Shown: piece after piece, positions 1-7,356 of the stretch
Layout of the letters: every line of letters begins with the position of its first letter
Numbering within the stretch: the first letter of the stretch is position 1
Source of the DNA: a virus
IMG/VR virus record: IMGVR_UViG_3300032893_000155
Location: 1 to 39,195 of that record
Reading direction: 5' to 3' (one strand)
DNA: 39,195 bases
The notes under the pieces: generated by a model
Seen by the model: the letters and a program-made list of their open reading frames with translations, nothing else
What the model was told of the DNA's origin: nothing
Databases searched by the model: none
Translations under genes and position numbers: made by a program

Positions 1-438
1 CGAGATGTTGCCGCTGATCCCCGAGACGTAGCCGCTGATCCCCGAGACGTTGCCTCTGATCCCGGAGACGTCGCCTCTGATCCCCGAGACGTAGCCTCTG
101 ATCCCGGAGAGGTCGCCGCTGATCCCCGAGACGTCGCCGCTGATCCCGGAGACGTTGCCGCTGATCCCCGAGATGTTGCCGCTGATCCCCGAGACGTTGC
201 CTCTGATCCCCGAGACGTCGCCGCTGATCCCCGAGACGTCGCCGCTGATCCCGGAGACGTTGCCGCTGATCCCCGAGATGTTGCCGCTGATCCCCGAGAC
301 GTTGCCTCTGATCCCGGAGACGTCGCCTCTGATCCCGGAGACGTCGCCTCTGATCCCGGAGATGTCGCCGCTGATCCCGGAGACGTCGCCGCTGATCCAC
401 GAGATGTTGCCGCTGATCCCCGAGACGTTGCCGCTGAT
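1..438. repeat. 21-bp tandem repeat array, left end
   Basis: About 21 imperfect copies of a 21-bp unit (plus strand GCCGCTGATCCCCGAGACGT plus one base). Variation is mainly C/G at one site (CCCC or CCCG), CCGCT versus CCTCT, and ACGTT, ACGTC, ATGTT or ACGTAG. Nearly every unit carries GATC. The array is much more GC-rich than the rest of the genome. It continues at the right end of the window and is the coding repeat of the gene described at 1-519. Confidence 0.97.
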
Positions 439-519
439 ATTGTTGTGAACACCAATAATCTTTTTCCCTTTTTCGTAGTAATAAACTTCTAGTTTCACTT
501 TTTCAAGCATCGCTTTCAT
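1..519 (-). CDS. Heptapeptide-repeat protein, N-terminal part (gene continues across the window ends)
   Basis: The minus-strand frame starts at ATG 519, preceded by a strong ribosome binding site (AAGGGGAG, about 6 nt upstream), and stays open to base 1. A unique N-terminus of about 27 residues (MKAMLEKVKLEVYYYEKGKK, then IIGVHNN) is followed by about 21 heptads of the form I-[SR]-G-[NDY]-[VIL]-S-G. The missing C-terminus is at 38836-39195, in the same frame when the ends are joined. Isoleucine and valine recur every 3-4 residues with glycines between, which could suit a repetitive beta-solenoid-like fold, but that is inference. From memory, small phage proteins with such GDVSGI repeats and a CEIT-containing tail recur as uncharacterised proteins; function is unknown. 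The gene lies 25 nt after the exonuclease gene, in the early operon. Repeat number is uncertain because assemblies collapse such tracts. Confidence 0.85.
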   Translation of the reverse strand, partial: MKAMLEKVKLEVYYYEKGKKIIGVHNNISGNVSGISGNISWISGDVSGISGDISGIRGDVSGIRGDVSGIRGNVSGISGNISGISGNVSGISGDVSGISGDVSGIRGNVSGISGNISGISGNVSGISGDVSGISGDLSGIRGYVSGIRGDVSGIRGNVSGISGYVSGISGNIS

Positions 520-544
520 TAGAATCTCCCCTTAATTGATTTTT

Positions 545-1381
545 TCATTGTTGTGATTTTCTTTGAATTAAAGTCGGAAAGCTGAAAGCCTTTAAAGTGA
601 AACCGGGATTCCTGAAATTCCACATCGCCGACGCGTGTTTAAAGAACTCAAAATGAGGCTCCAATTCCTCAGACGTCTTCATTGGCGTCGCCAGGCCTTC
701 AATCCCTGACTTGTTGCCGCTGGATGTGTGCAGAACCAGCCCTCCTTTCGATTTAAGGCCCGTTCTCTCCTCCCAGGCCACTTGGTAGGCCGCGATCTGC
801 GCCCAGGCCGAATCAGCGATTGTAGAGCCTGTTTTTAAGTCACCGATATAGATCCCTGTTTCCGGGATCATAAGCCCTCTGGAACCATTCACATCATAAG
901 TTCCCTTTTCAATTTCCAAGGCCATGTCCAAGGTGCCGGCGATGCCATGCTTCTGAGACCACACCGTTCGCTCTGTGTCTATGATTTTGGGATTGACTTT
1001 TTCAAAGAATTGCTGAAGTTTCCATAACGCAATCATCTCGTCCTGATTCTTTAAGACCATGAAAAAAGGATGATCATTTTTCAGCTTCTCAATCTCGTCG
1101 TCGGTATAGTTGGGGACTTGCCAGGGATTATAAACCACGACTCCGTTCATGAGATAGCAGTAGAGAGCGAAATGAATCCTTTTCCCTCTGTCGCCGGATT
1201 CATGGAGTTGTTTGCGGGCTTCGTCCCAACCCAGGTTCGCGTACCATTTTAAAAGGAATGGTTTTTCTTCTATTGCCAACTTGGTGGTGACCGAGGCTTG
1301 TTCCCAGGTGCCACCGTCTTTAAACGTAATGCGGTATCCGCGCTCATCGAAATAGAGGACTGAGTTTATTTGTTCGAGCAT
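545..1381 (-). CDS. PD-(D/E)XK (RecB/Cas4-like) exonuclease
   Basis: A 278-residue protein with the motifs of RecB-family PD-(D/E)XK nucleases: GTLD around residue 150 supplies the first metal-binding aspartate, IGDLKTG around residue 180 supplies the D-x-K pair, and QIAAYQ around residue 197 is the downstream Q-x(3)-Y motif. Phage members resect DNA ends for recombination-dependent replication and often sit beside an ssDNA-binding protein. That fits here once the genome is circularised: the next genes are the repeat protein, two small proteins, a gp32-like protein and a NinG-like protein. The gene is first in its operon. ATG 1381 lies only 6 nt from a good -10 box and lacks a Shine-Dalgarno, so the mRNA may be leaderless. 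Family assignment is by motif; the exact nuclease type is not resolved. Confidence 0.82.
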   Translation of the reverse strand: MLEQINSVLYFDERGYRITFKDGGTWEQASVTTKLAIEEKPFLLKWYANLGWDEARKQLHESGDRGKRIHFALYCYLMNGVVVYNPWQVPNYTDDEIEKLKNDHPFFMVLKNQDEMIALWKLQQFFEKVNPKIIDTERTVWSQKHGIAGTLDMALEIEKGTYDVNGSRGLMIPETGIYIGDLKTGSTIADSAWAQIAAYQVAWEERTGLKSKGGLVLHTSSGNKSGIEGLATPMKTSEELEPHFEFFKHASAMWNFRNPGFTLKAFSFPTLIQRKSQQ

Positions 1382-1387
1382 GAGGAA

Positions 1388-1416
1388 GGTATACTAAGCT
1401 TAATAGTGTTTGTCAA
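1388..1416 (-). promoter_or_regulatory. Sigma70-like promoter of the early operon
   Basis: On the minus strand TTGACA (1416-1411), a 17-nt spacer and TATACC (1393-1388) precede the exonuclease ATG at 1381. The expected transcription start falls at or next to that ATG. The promoter sits directly after the late terminator, so it begins a separate transcription unit. Confidence 0.7.
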
Positions 1417-1420
1417 CAAC

Positions 1421-1458
1421 AAAAATCCCCTGAGGAGAAAAAGCAAACTCCCCAGGGG
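1421..1458 (-). terminator. Rho-independent terminator of the late operon
   Basis: On the minus strand the inverted repeat CCCCTGGGGAG (1458-1448) and CTCCTCAGGGG (1437-1427) forms an 11-position stem with one mismatch, followed by ATTTTTG. It lies after the last late gene and just before the early promoter. Confidence 0.85.
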
Positions 1459-1506
1459 CAACCAGAGGAGATGTTCTGATCTAAAACCGGTTCCCGCTAA
1501 AAAGCA

Positions 1507-1791
1507 TCAAATCCATTTCCACTGGGTCTTAAGAGAAGCCCAGTCCTGCATAGAATGCATCAAACCGCCCAAAACCGCCGGTAGGAGCCCCGCTGCGATG
1601 CTATTGGGTTCTATAGTCAAACCTATCGTATGAAGCCAGGGAATCGCAAGCGGAGCGGCTTGTATACCCGCTGTAGCTTTGGCAACGAACCACATAAACT
1701 CTTTTGAGGATACGACGGCGCTCCAATCTTCTTTACCGGGATTCCCGGTATCTTTTTGAGTTACCGGGATTGCCGGTATTTCATCCGCCAT
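1507..1791 (-). CDS. Small late protein with hydrophobic stretch, function unknown
   Basis: Starting at ATG 1791, preceded by AAGGAGAAAGCCA, the product has 94 residues; the longer reading from 1833 lacks comparable support. The N-terminal third is polar and proline-rich (ADEIPAIPVTQ). The rest contains a moderately hydrophobic stretch (about residues 40-75, including AAPLAIPWLHTIGL and AAGLLPAVLGGL) and an aromatic C-terminus ending QWKWI. It is the last gene of the late operon, after the DUF1353 gene (overlap about 11 nt) and before the terminator. The position near lysis genes allows a holin-like role, but no family was recognised. Confidence 0.7.
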   Translation of the reverse strand: MADEIPAIPVTQKDTGNPGKEDWSAVVSSKEFMWFVAKATAGIQAAPLAIPWLHTIGLTIEPNSIAAGLLPAVLGGLMHSMQDWASLKTQWKWI

Positions 1792-2167
1792 TGGCTTTCT
1801 CCTTTGCGTGTTGGTGCCAAGCAAATCCCCCAAAAATCCTAACGGCTCGATAGATAATCTGCCTGGTCAACCATGACACATCTTCCGTTTTCATCGCTTC
1901 CAAAAAGATTCCATCTGACTTCGCTCGATCAAAAGTCTGTCTGGTATAAAGTGCATCATGAACTATCGCCGCTCCGATATATAAACCAAAAGGCGGGAAG
2001 ATATTCCAAACGATTCGAGGAGTACTCGCTAGATCTGTCCTTAATCCTTTGGTAACGATAACTTCTTCTCCGTCGTTACAGATATAAGAAAAGTCTTGGC
2101 AAACAATCCAACTATCACTTTCACCTTGTATTACCTGAAGATCTATTTCACCGACGAAAAAACCCAT
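1781..2167 (-). CDS. DUF1353 family phage protein
   Basis: A 128-residue protein with the hallmark of DUF1353: TDLASTPR near residue 44, then a hydrophobic segment and VHDALY near residue 69, with a conserved histidine and aspartate. DUF1353 proteins are common in tailed phages near tail or lysis genes; their biochemical role is not established, although the H-D pattern has led to suggestions of an enzymatic function. The ATG overlaps the previous stop (TAATG), consistent with translational coupling. Confidence 0.8.
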   Translation of the reverse strand: MGFFVGEIDLQVIQGESDSWIVCQDFSYICNDGEEVIVTKGLRTDLASTPRIVWNIFPPFGLYIGAAIVHDALYTRQTFDRAKSDGIFLEAMKTEDVSWLTRQIIYRAVRIFGGFAWHQHAKEKANGG

Positions 2168-2601
2168 TAGAAGTTTATACGTGCCCCAAATGTGAATCCA
2201 AGCACGCCATGATGGACATCAGCATCATAGGAATATCGCGGGGTCGCCTCAATCGCCTGTAACGTTTGCCCAAGCGCCGGATTGATTTTGAAGAACGAGT
2301 TAATGAACGAGATCGCATGGATATGTATTCCTACCGTCCCGGCCAAATGACCGGAGGCGTCAGGTGAAAGGCTATTTGAAACACCCCCGTCAAGAGCCAC
2401 AATATAATCGCCAGCATAATGACCTCCCTGAATAATTCCGTCTATGAACTCAAGTTTGGTATTACCATGAGTTGTGAATTCTGATACTGATGTTACATGT
2501 TGAAGAAGTGAAAAAAGAATTTGCTGCGGATCTTGTGGCGAATCTGCATAAACCAACGGTGCCAATCCTGCCCATAACAAAAATACAATCAACTTTTTCA
2601 T
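2167..2601 (-). CDS. Exported, possibly outer-membrane-like protein
   Basis: A 144-residue protein with a clear Sec signal peptide, MKKLIVFLLWAGLAPLVYA, with cleavage expected before DSPQ. The mature part is about 125 residues and has alternating polar and hydrophobic segments. It ends in GFTFGARINF, a terminal phenylalanine with alternating hydrophobic residues resembling the beta-signal recognised by the BAM complex in Gram-negative bacteria. A small beta-barrel or membrane-associated protein acting in lysis or superinfection exclusion is possible, but this is inference. The start has a strong AAAAGGAGAATTAA ribosome binding site. It lies between the putative holin and the DUF1353 gene. Confidence 0.75.
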   Translation of the reverse strand: MKKLIVFLLWAGLAPLVYADSPQDPQQILFSLLQHVTSVSEFTTHGNTKLEFIDGIIQGGHYAGDYIVALDGGVSNSLSPDASGHLAGTVGIHIHAISFINSFFKINPALGQTLQAIEATPRYSYDADVHHGVLGFTFGARINF

Positions 2602-2895
2602 TTAATTCTCCTTTTTGTTTCTCAATTCTTTGATCTCAGTTTTAATCTCAGACAAAATAGAAAGTATTTGCAAATAATTTCCGTCGTGAATTGCAACCTT
2701 TCCTTCTAAAGCTCCAATCTGTTTTTGAAGCTCAAATCTTTTTTCGGAAACATCTTTTTCATGGTTGTCTTTCCAAGTCCACAGCTTTTCCAATTGGGTG
2801 AAATTTTGATTGTTTTTGTATTGAGAAACAGCAATATGCCCTATAACAATAACCGCAGTCCCCCCCCATCCTGCAAGTGTTTCAATGGGAATCAT
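2602..2895 (-). CDS. Membrane-anchored coiled-coil protein, holin or spanin candidate
   Basis: Starting at ATG 2895, which overlaps the endolysin stop (ATGA), the product has 97 residues. Residues about 4-22 (IETLAGWGGTAVIVIGHIAV) form one transmembrane segment. The remainder is charged and predicted helical (residues about 45-97, rich in K, E, L and I), like a coiled coil. One membrane segment plus a long charged helix immediately after an endolysin candidate suits a class III-type holin or an inner-membrane spanin. No defining motif was seen, so the function is inferred from context. Confidence 0.65.
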   Translation of the reverse strand: MIPIETLAGWGGTAVIVIGHIAVSQYKNNQNFTQLEKLWTWKDNHEKDVSEKRFELQKQIGALEGKVAIHDGNYLQILSILSEIKTEIKELRNKKEN

Positions 2896-3359
2896 TTTGG
2901 AATACTCGAAACCAACGCAAAATATTGTGGCTCTTCCTGAAATGCCCATCCTGCATGTTTACCAATGAATACATCCTTTCCAATATTCATAACAAGTGGA
3001 ACATTCTTGGCAAAGTGTCCCGAAAACTGCATTTCTCCAGGGATTACTACACATACATGCCCATGACCTTCAAGATTAAATTGTGCTGCTACTACCAATG
3101 CACCAACATTCGCATGTGCTTGAGCTACATTTCCATCTATGTTCATCCAATCACCTGAAGATTTCATGAAAGAAATAATCGCATTCGCCATCACAGGATG
3201 AGAAATATCCGGCGCATTGAATTTTGTATAGCCAATTGCATTACAAATGAAGTTGATAGCCAAATTACAGAATGTTGTACCATTGGCTAATGGATACCAC
3301 GGTTGTCCAATCGTGGCTTGATTAAAAACTTCATAAATAGCTGAAAGCAATTTAATCAT
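2892..3359 (-). CDS. Putative endolysin, Cys/His peptidase of NlpC/P60 or CHAP type
   Basis: A 155-residue protein with no signal peptide. TTFCNLAINF near residue 28 looks like the catalytic cysteine at the start of a helix, and EGHGHVCVVIPG near residue 97 looks like the catalytic-histidine strand of NlpC/P60 or CHAP peptidoglycan hydrolases. The order, spacing and compact size fit a single-domain endolysin. The next gene overlaps it by 4 nt and is a holin or spanin candidate, which supports a lysis cassette. Which of the two related families it belongs to cannot be settled by eye. Confidence 0.68.
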   Translation of the reverse strand: MIKLLSAIYEVFNQATIGQPWYPLANGTTFCNLAINFICNAIGYTKFNAPDISHPVMANAIISFMKSSGDWMNIDGNVAQAHANVGALVVAAQFNLEGHGHVCVVIPGEMQFSGHFAKNVPLVMNIGKDVFIGKHAGWAFQEEPQYFALVSSIPK

Positions 3360-3375
3360 GAATTTTTTTCGTTAT

Positions 3376-3795
3376 TTATCCACCAATCTGTCTTACACAT
3401 GCTTTTTGAATAATCATGTAATTTGTGTTTGCATTAATTGCAGTTTGAGTTCCATTCGTTTCATTCTGAATGAAAGTTTGAAAATCATGCAGGAACGCAT
3501 TAATCGCTAAAACATCTGAGGCCGTTAAAAGGTTGGGTGGATTGCTGCTGTTTGTATCGTGCCATCCTGCGATTGATGTTGTGTCGACCAAAGTGTTGTA
3601 AACACTTGTGATCGATGCAATATTATCGTTGCCTTGAAGATTTGCTGAACGAACCAATTCGGCAAAAGGTCTTATGCGTTGATCAACAAAAGTTTGTACC
3701 TGAATACAATTTGCCTCGCCTGCAGGCGGATTGTTGCAATCTGCAAATACTCCACCTGGAATTGCCCATAACAACATCAAAAATAATTTCTTCAT
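3376..3795 (-). CDS. Exported small protein of the tail/lysis region
   Basis: A 139-residue protein beginning with a canonical signal peptide, MKKLFLMLLWAIPGGVFA, with cleavage before DCNN. The mature region carries three cysteines (two close to the N-terminus, one near the C-terminus) and is otherwise polar, with helix-forming and asparagine/threonine-rich stretches. An AGGAGG-type ribosome binding site precedes ATG 3795. No family was recognised. Its signal peptide resembles those of several neighbours (2601, 6473, 6739), suggesting a set of exported proteins of common origin or function. Confidence 0.75.
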   Translation of the reverse strand: MKKLFLMLLWAIPGGVFADCNNPPAGEANCIQVQTFVDQRIRPFAELVRSANLQGNDNIASITSVYNTLVDTTSIAGWHDTNSSNPPNLLTASDVLAINAFLHDFQTFIQNETNGTQTAINANTNYMIIQKACVRQIGG

Positions 3796-3810
3796 ACTTC
3801 TGTTTTCCTC

Positions 3811-5277
3811 CTAATGTGCGATTACCAAGCTTCCGCCTGGAAATTGTTTATTTTTAACAGCACCGACATTAAGATAAGAGACCAGTGCTGAAATCGTATC
3901 CCCAAAAACCGTAAAATTACCGACGCCGGTTCCCATCCCGGCTTGATTTTTCATTCTGAAGTCGCCCGTGTTCATATTGAAGTAGGGGTTGCTCGCATAA
4001 TTGAATGAATTGATTTCGAGCATATTCGTGGAGTTGGTTGTTCCGCTGGTATTGTTAAAGAATCCGTTTTTTTCGATTACACCGATACGCTGATTTGCGG
4101 TAGTTCCGTGTATCCCGTATCCGCCATTGTTAACCAGATTTACGTTGGCTATATGGATTCCATGATTGCTTGTCGTATTAGAAAGGGCGATGCCATCGCT
4201 GGTGTTATTTGCAAAATCACTGTCAATTATTTCAACGTAATTGTTCGTTCCGGTAGTTGCATCTTCTAAACCGTATTTTCCATTGTGACTTCCAATCACA
4301 TTTACATAGATGGTTGTTCCGGTTGCTCTATAACCACTTACGTTTGAACCAGTTGAATCATGTGAATTGCACAACCACAAAAATCCACTTGACGGACCAA
4401 ATCCAGCAGTATTGGCTCCGTTTGATTTTCCGCAATTGTAAGCTTCATCTTGAAGAAAAATATGGGAATTTGAATTACTAAAACAATTCCCCCCAGCACC
4501 TGATACAATAACTCGATAAAAAACTTGATTAGCTCCGTTAGAACCGCCATTGGACAAACCTGGCTGTGTTATGTTATTTCTAAACCACAAATCCGCCCAA
4601 AGTGTATCTTGACCATTGCTTAAATTAACCATTTGATTCGCAGTATTTCCCCAATCAAAAATAGCTTTCCCACCATCTCCAGGAGTTGCAGAATAACCTT
4701 GAAAAATTGTAACTGCAGTAAGAGAACCATTTGAATATTGAAGCGTCGTTGTAAGACTGAAGCTCGATATATTGTTTTTAAAATTAACCCGCGTAATGTC
4801 GCTTGACACGTCCACCATGACTGGTGTTATCAGACCAAATGGAAATAATTGTGTATTCAACGGGCCTTTCCATTGACCGCCAACAGTGCAACTTCGACCT
4901 GTAGCGCTTGTTGAAGGAGCTGTGCCGCCAAAATTTATGTTGCTCAAAACAAGCGTGGCTCCGCCGTTGTTGACGGCTGTGATTCTTGAAATATAGCTGG
5001 TCGATGAAGCGGCATCTATATAGACCGCGGCGAAATCTCCGACGGAAGAACCAGAAAAAGGAGTTCCAGAGGCAGCCGTAAATGAACTATTTGTTGCATC
5101 CCAATTCCCGTTGGTTGATGTCACAACAGATTTGTTGTCTCCGGCATTAATGTTCGATCCATTGACTCCATCCACATAGAAATCTGTTGTATTTATGGCG
5201 TAACACCATTTTCCTGATGTCAAGAAAATGGTCGTTCCCATAATTAATCCTATTACGATAGTGATAATTCTCTTCAT
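3811..5277 (-). CDS. Beta-helix tailspike/fibre-like protein with signal peptide
   Basis: A 488-residue protein. The N-terminus (about 27 residues, MKRIITIVIGLIMGTTIFLT then a short stretch ending WCYA) looks like a Sec signal peptide. The mature part opens with DFYVDGVNGSN, typical of right-handed beta-helix proteins of the pectate-lyase-like superfamily. Residues about 300-430 carry PbH1-like coils rich in N, G, S and I (for example SDGIALSNTTSNHGIHIANV and GGYGIHG). Such proteins bind or cleave host surface polysaccharide. Four mature cysteines occur mid-protein. The ATG overlaps the previous stop (ATGA). A signal peptide on a tailspike-like protein is unusual. Confidence 0.75.
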   Translation of the reverse strand: MKRIITIVIGLIMGTTIFLTSGKWCYAINTTDFYVDGVNGSNINAGDNKSVVTSTNGNWDATNSSFTAASGTPFSGSSVGDFAAVYIDAASSTSYISRITAVNNGGATLVLSNINFGGTAPSTSATGRSCTVGGQWKGPLNTQLFPFGLITPVMVDVSSDITRVNFKNNISSFSLTTTLQYSNGSLTAVTIFQGYSATPGDGGKAIFDWGNTANQMVNLSNGQDTLWADLWFRNNITQPGLSNGGSNGANQVFYRVIVSGAGGNCFSNSNSHIFLQDEAYNCGKSNGANTAGFGPSSGFLWLCNSHDSTGSNVSGYRATGTTIYVNVIGSHNGKYGLEDATTGTNNYVEIIDSDFANNTSDGIALSNTTSNHGIHIANVNLVNNGGYGIHGTTANQRIGVIEKNGFFNNTSGTTNSTNMLEINSFNYASNPYFNMNTGDFRMKNQAGMGTGVGNFTVFGDTISALVSYLNVGAVKNKQFPGGSLVIAH

Positions 5278-6473
5278 TGAGCGCTCACTGAATTCTTTTC
5301 TTCGTAAATTTCAGCGGAAACAAAATAGGCATCGCCCGTAGCGTCGCCATTTCGATAGAGCCTTAACCACAAATGTTGATAGGCAGCGCAAGATCCGGCC
5401 GGCGTCAACGCCGCCGATTCTTGTGATATTGTGAAACCATTGCTGGTCGTTCCTGTTGAAACAGTAACTGAGGTTCCCCATGATCCTGGCGAGGCTCCGG
5501 AAACAACACATTGAGCGTCCATAACCCATGTCTCTGTGATAGTCATGGTCGCAGTTGATAAAAGTTTAAAGGTTAGAGTTGATCCTGTGACATAGTATCC
5601 GGGGAGTTCGAAATCTATCTGAGCATATTGTGTCGTTCCAGCCTGAAAAATAAGCGCTGCATAATTGACACTCGAAGATGTTATTTCAAATTGTGATTGA
5701 GGAACACATCCATTGCTAATCTGGGGCAGCCATGCACCTGACTTCACATCCAATAATTCCAATGGATAGGATGGATTACCTGAAAATGTGATCGTTGAAA
5801 AAGAAGCTCCGTAAGGAAATCCTGCCGTGGCTGTTGCATTATAAACGCTTGCCCCACTGCCGCCACTTGGAGTGGCCCATGTATTATCAGATTTCAGAAA
5901 ATTTGATCCATTGGCTCCGGTCGCATTAAGATTGGATGTACTTATAGAAATACTAACGTTGGTAGCACTGCTCACCAATCCCTGTGCATTTATGGTGACA
6001 CTTGATACTTGGCTGGCACTTCCATAAGTTCCAGCCGTTACACCGTTAACTGGAAATGAAGAGACGAGCACACTTGAATTCAAAGCTCCTGATGCGACAT
6101 TTGCAGCTGGTATAGTTATATTTGAATAAGTTCCGGATTGAAGATTTGAATTTGTTAAAGAAATAACAGTATTGGAAGAAGAAGTTAATCTGCCATCATT
6201 ATTAACAATATAGGTCGTAACTTGAGTTGCACTTCCATAATTACCGCCAACCACCCCAGTTGCATTAAGAGATGAAACAGCAACTTGAGTAAACAAATCT
6301 TTAAGAGCGATTGATCTGCTACTAGGTGATCCTGATGGATTGTCTACTTTGTAAATCAAATCAGTTGATTGTGCTGTGGTATCTTGAGTTAATGCTGTTA
6401 ACTTAGAATCTGCATACCCTATTGTTGGCAATAAAATTAAGAAACCAATTTTAATCAAAAAAAGTTTTTTCAA
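5274..6473 (-). CDS. Fibre-like repeat protein with signal peptide
   Basis: A 399-residue protein starting at TTG 6473, which overlaps the previous stop (TTGA). The first 21 residues form a Sec signal peptide ending in IGYA before DSKL. Residues about 70-190 carry two related repeats of the type found in phage and bacterial fibre proteins: GGNYGSATQVTTYIVNNDGR and AGTYGSASQVSSVTINAQG. A GSNFLKSDNTWATPSGGSG segment then leads to a beta-rich C-terminal half of about 190 residues. These repeats usually form trimeric fibre shafts, and the C-terminal half could be a receptor-binding head. The shaft-like repeats support the fibre call; the head fold is not recognised. Confidence 0.7.
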   Translation of the reverse strand: MKKLFLIKIGFLILLPTIGYADSKLTALTQDTTAQSTDLIYKVDNPSGSPSSRSIALKDLFTQVAVSSLNATGVVGGNYGSATQVTTYIVNNDGRLTSSSNTVISLTNSNLQSGTYSNITIPAANVASGALNSSVLVSSFPVNGVTAGTYGSASQVSSVTINAQGLVSSATNVSISISTSNLNATGANGSNFLKSDNTWATPSGGSGASVYNATATAGFPYGASFSTITFSGNPSYPLELLDVKSGAWLPQISNGCVPQSQFEITSSSVNYAALIFQAGTTQYAQIDFELPGYYVTGSTLTFKLLSTATMTITETWVMDAQCVVSGASPGSWGTSVTVSTGTTSNGFTISQESAALTPAGSCAAYQHLWLRLYRNGDATGDAYFVSAEIYEEKNSVSAQ

Positions 6474-6739
6474 TTTAGCACCAATTTAGTTCCATCTTCG
6501 AGTAAAAAAAAGGAAGCATCTTCCAAAAGCAAAAAAGAACTAACCACGGCTCCTCCGCATGTCGCCCAAACCAATGTTGCAGGTGTGTTTCCATCCGTTT
6601 CTAGGCATTGTCCATTGGTTCCTGGATTGCTGGGAAAGGTATAAGTCACCCCTCCAATAGTTAAAGTTCCTTGGATAGTAAAACTGGCTTGACTCAAAGA
6701 AGGCAAAAAGAATAAACAAATCAAAAATAATTTTTTCAT
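6470..6739 (-). CDS. Small exported fibre-associated protein
   Basis: An 89-residue protein with signal peptide MKKLFLICLFFLPSLSQA, cleaved before SFTI. The mature part contains FPSNPGTNGQCLETDGNTPA followed by LVWATCGG. This resembles the GTNGQ.L..DG....W sequence common at fibre C-termini, with two cysteines that could form a disulphide. The C-terminal 20 residues repeat a short motif (FLLLEDASFFLLEDGTKLVL). It lies between the 206-residue protein and the 399-residue fibre protein, overlapping each by 4 nt. Confidence 0.7.
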   Translation of the reverse strand: MKKLFLICLFFLPSLSQASFTIQGTLTIGGVTYTFPSNPGTNGQCLETDGNTPATLVWATCGGAVVSSFLLLEDASFFLLEDGTKLVLN

Positions 6740-7356
6740 GGATTAAAACTCGCTTTTTCAACAAAAGTCCCTGATTCGCGTCGTTGCACTGAAAGATTGT
6801 TTCCTGATACGGTGATTCGCCAATTCCCATCAACGGTCGGATCTCCAATGTTCAAAGGATCAGCGTTAGATGTTCCACCTGTAGTCGCTCGCCATCTTTG
6901 TTTTCCTTCAAAGATCGTCAAGACGTAGCCTTCTGGATTTCCTTCTGGAGCTGGGATTCCAATAACGCCACTGCCTCCATGAACGAAAGCGATCTTTCGG
7001 GTTGCTTCTTGGAGATCTTTTTTAAGGCTTTCAATTTGTATCTTAAGCTCATCAATTGCCGCAAGGTCGGCGTATTCTTTCTTGTCTTTTTTTTCTTCGA
7101 TCCGGATCTCTTTGACGATTTGCTTTTCAATGACTTTCTCAATCGGTTTTGGCTTCGGCAAAAGTTTTAACTCTTTCCAAAGAATTTCTACCACATCTTG
7201 AGGGTTCAATTCTCGTTTCGGAGCATTTTTGAGAACTTTTTTTACATCCAAATTTTCAAATTCACGCGATGGATCAAATCCTGTCAATCGCTCGAAAGGT
7301 TTTTTCGGGTTGAACTCGCCCAAAGATTCAAATTTTCGTTTCGGATCAAAACTCAT
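6736..7356 (-). CDS. Tail/fibre-region protein with N-terminal FDP repeats and coiled coil
   Basis: A 206-residue protein without a signal peptide. The first 36 residues contain three copies of a roughly 12-residue motif, F[DN]P-x(3)-FE-x-L (FDPKRKFESLGE, FNPKKPFERLTG, FDPSREFENLD). A lysine/glutamate-rich helical region (residues about 65-120) looks like a coiled coil. The C-terminus (GIPAPEGNPEGYVLTIFEGK, then a beta-rich end) resembles fibre or attachment domains. It could be an adaptor anchoring the fibre proteins downstream. Family not recognised. Confidence 0.68.
   Translation of the reverse strand: MSFDPKRKFESLGEFNPKKPFERLTGFDPSREFENLDVKKVLKNAPKRELNPQDVVEILWKELKLLPKPKPIEKVIEKQIVKEIRIEEKKDKKEYADLAAIDELKIQIESLKKDLQEATRKIAFVHGGSGVIGIPAPEGNPEGYVLTIFEGKQRWRATTGGTSNADPLNIGDPTVDGNWRITVSGNNLSVQRRESGTFVEKASFNP

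Noticed and set aside
1-438. CRISPR array.
   Set aside because: Copies are contiguous 21-bp units without unique spacers and no cas genes are present.
155-448. Plus-strand open frame of PLIPETL/PLIPETS heptads in the terminal repeats, with a second at 38915-39127.
   Set aside because: No ribosome binding site or start context, adjacent units carry TAG stops, and the minus strand has a proper start and end and matches the coding direction of nearly all genes. It is the antisense of the real gene.
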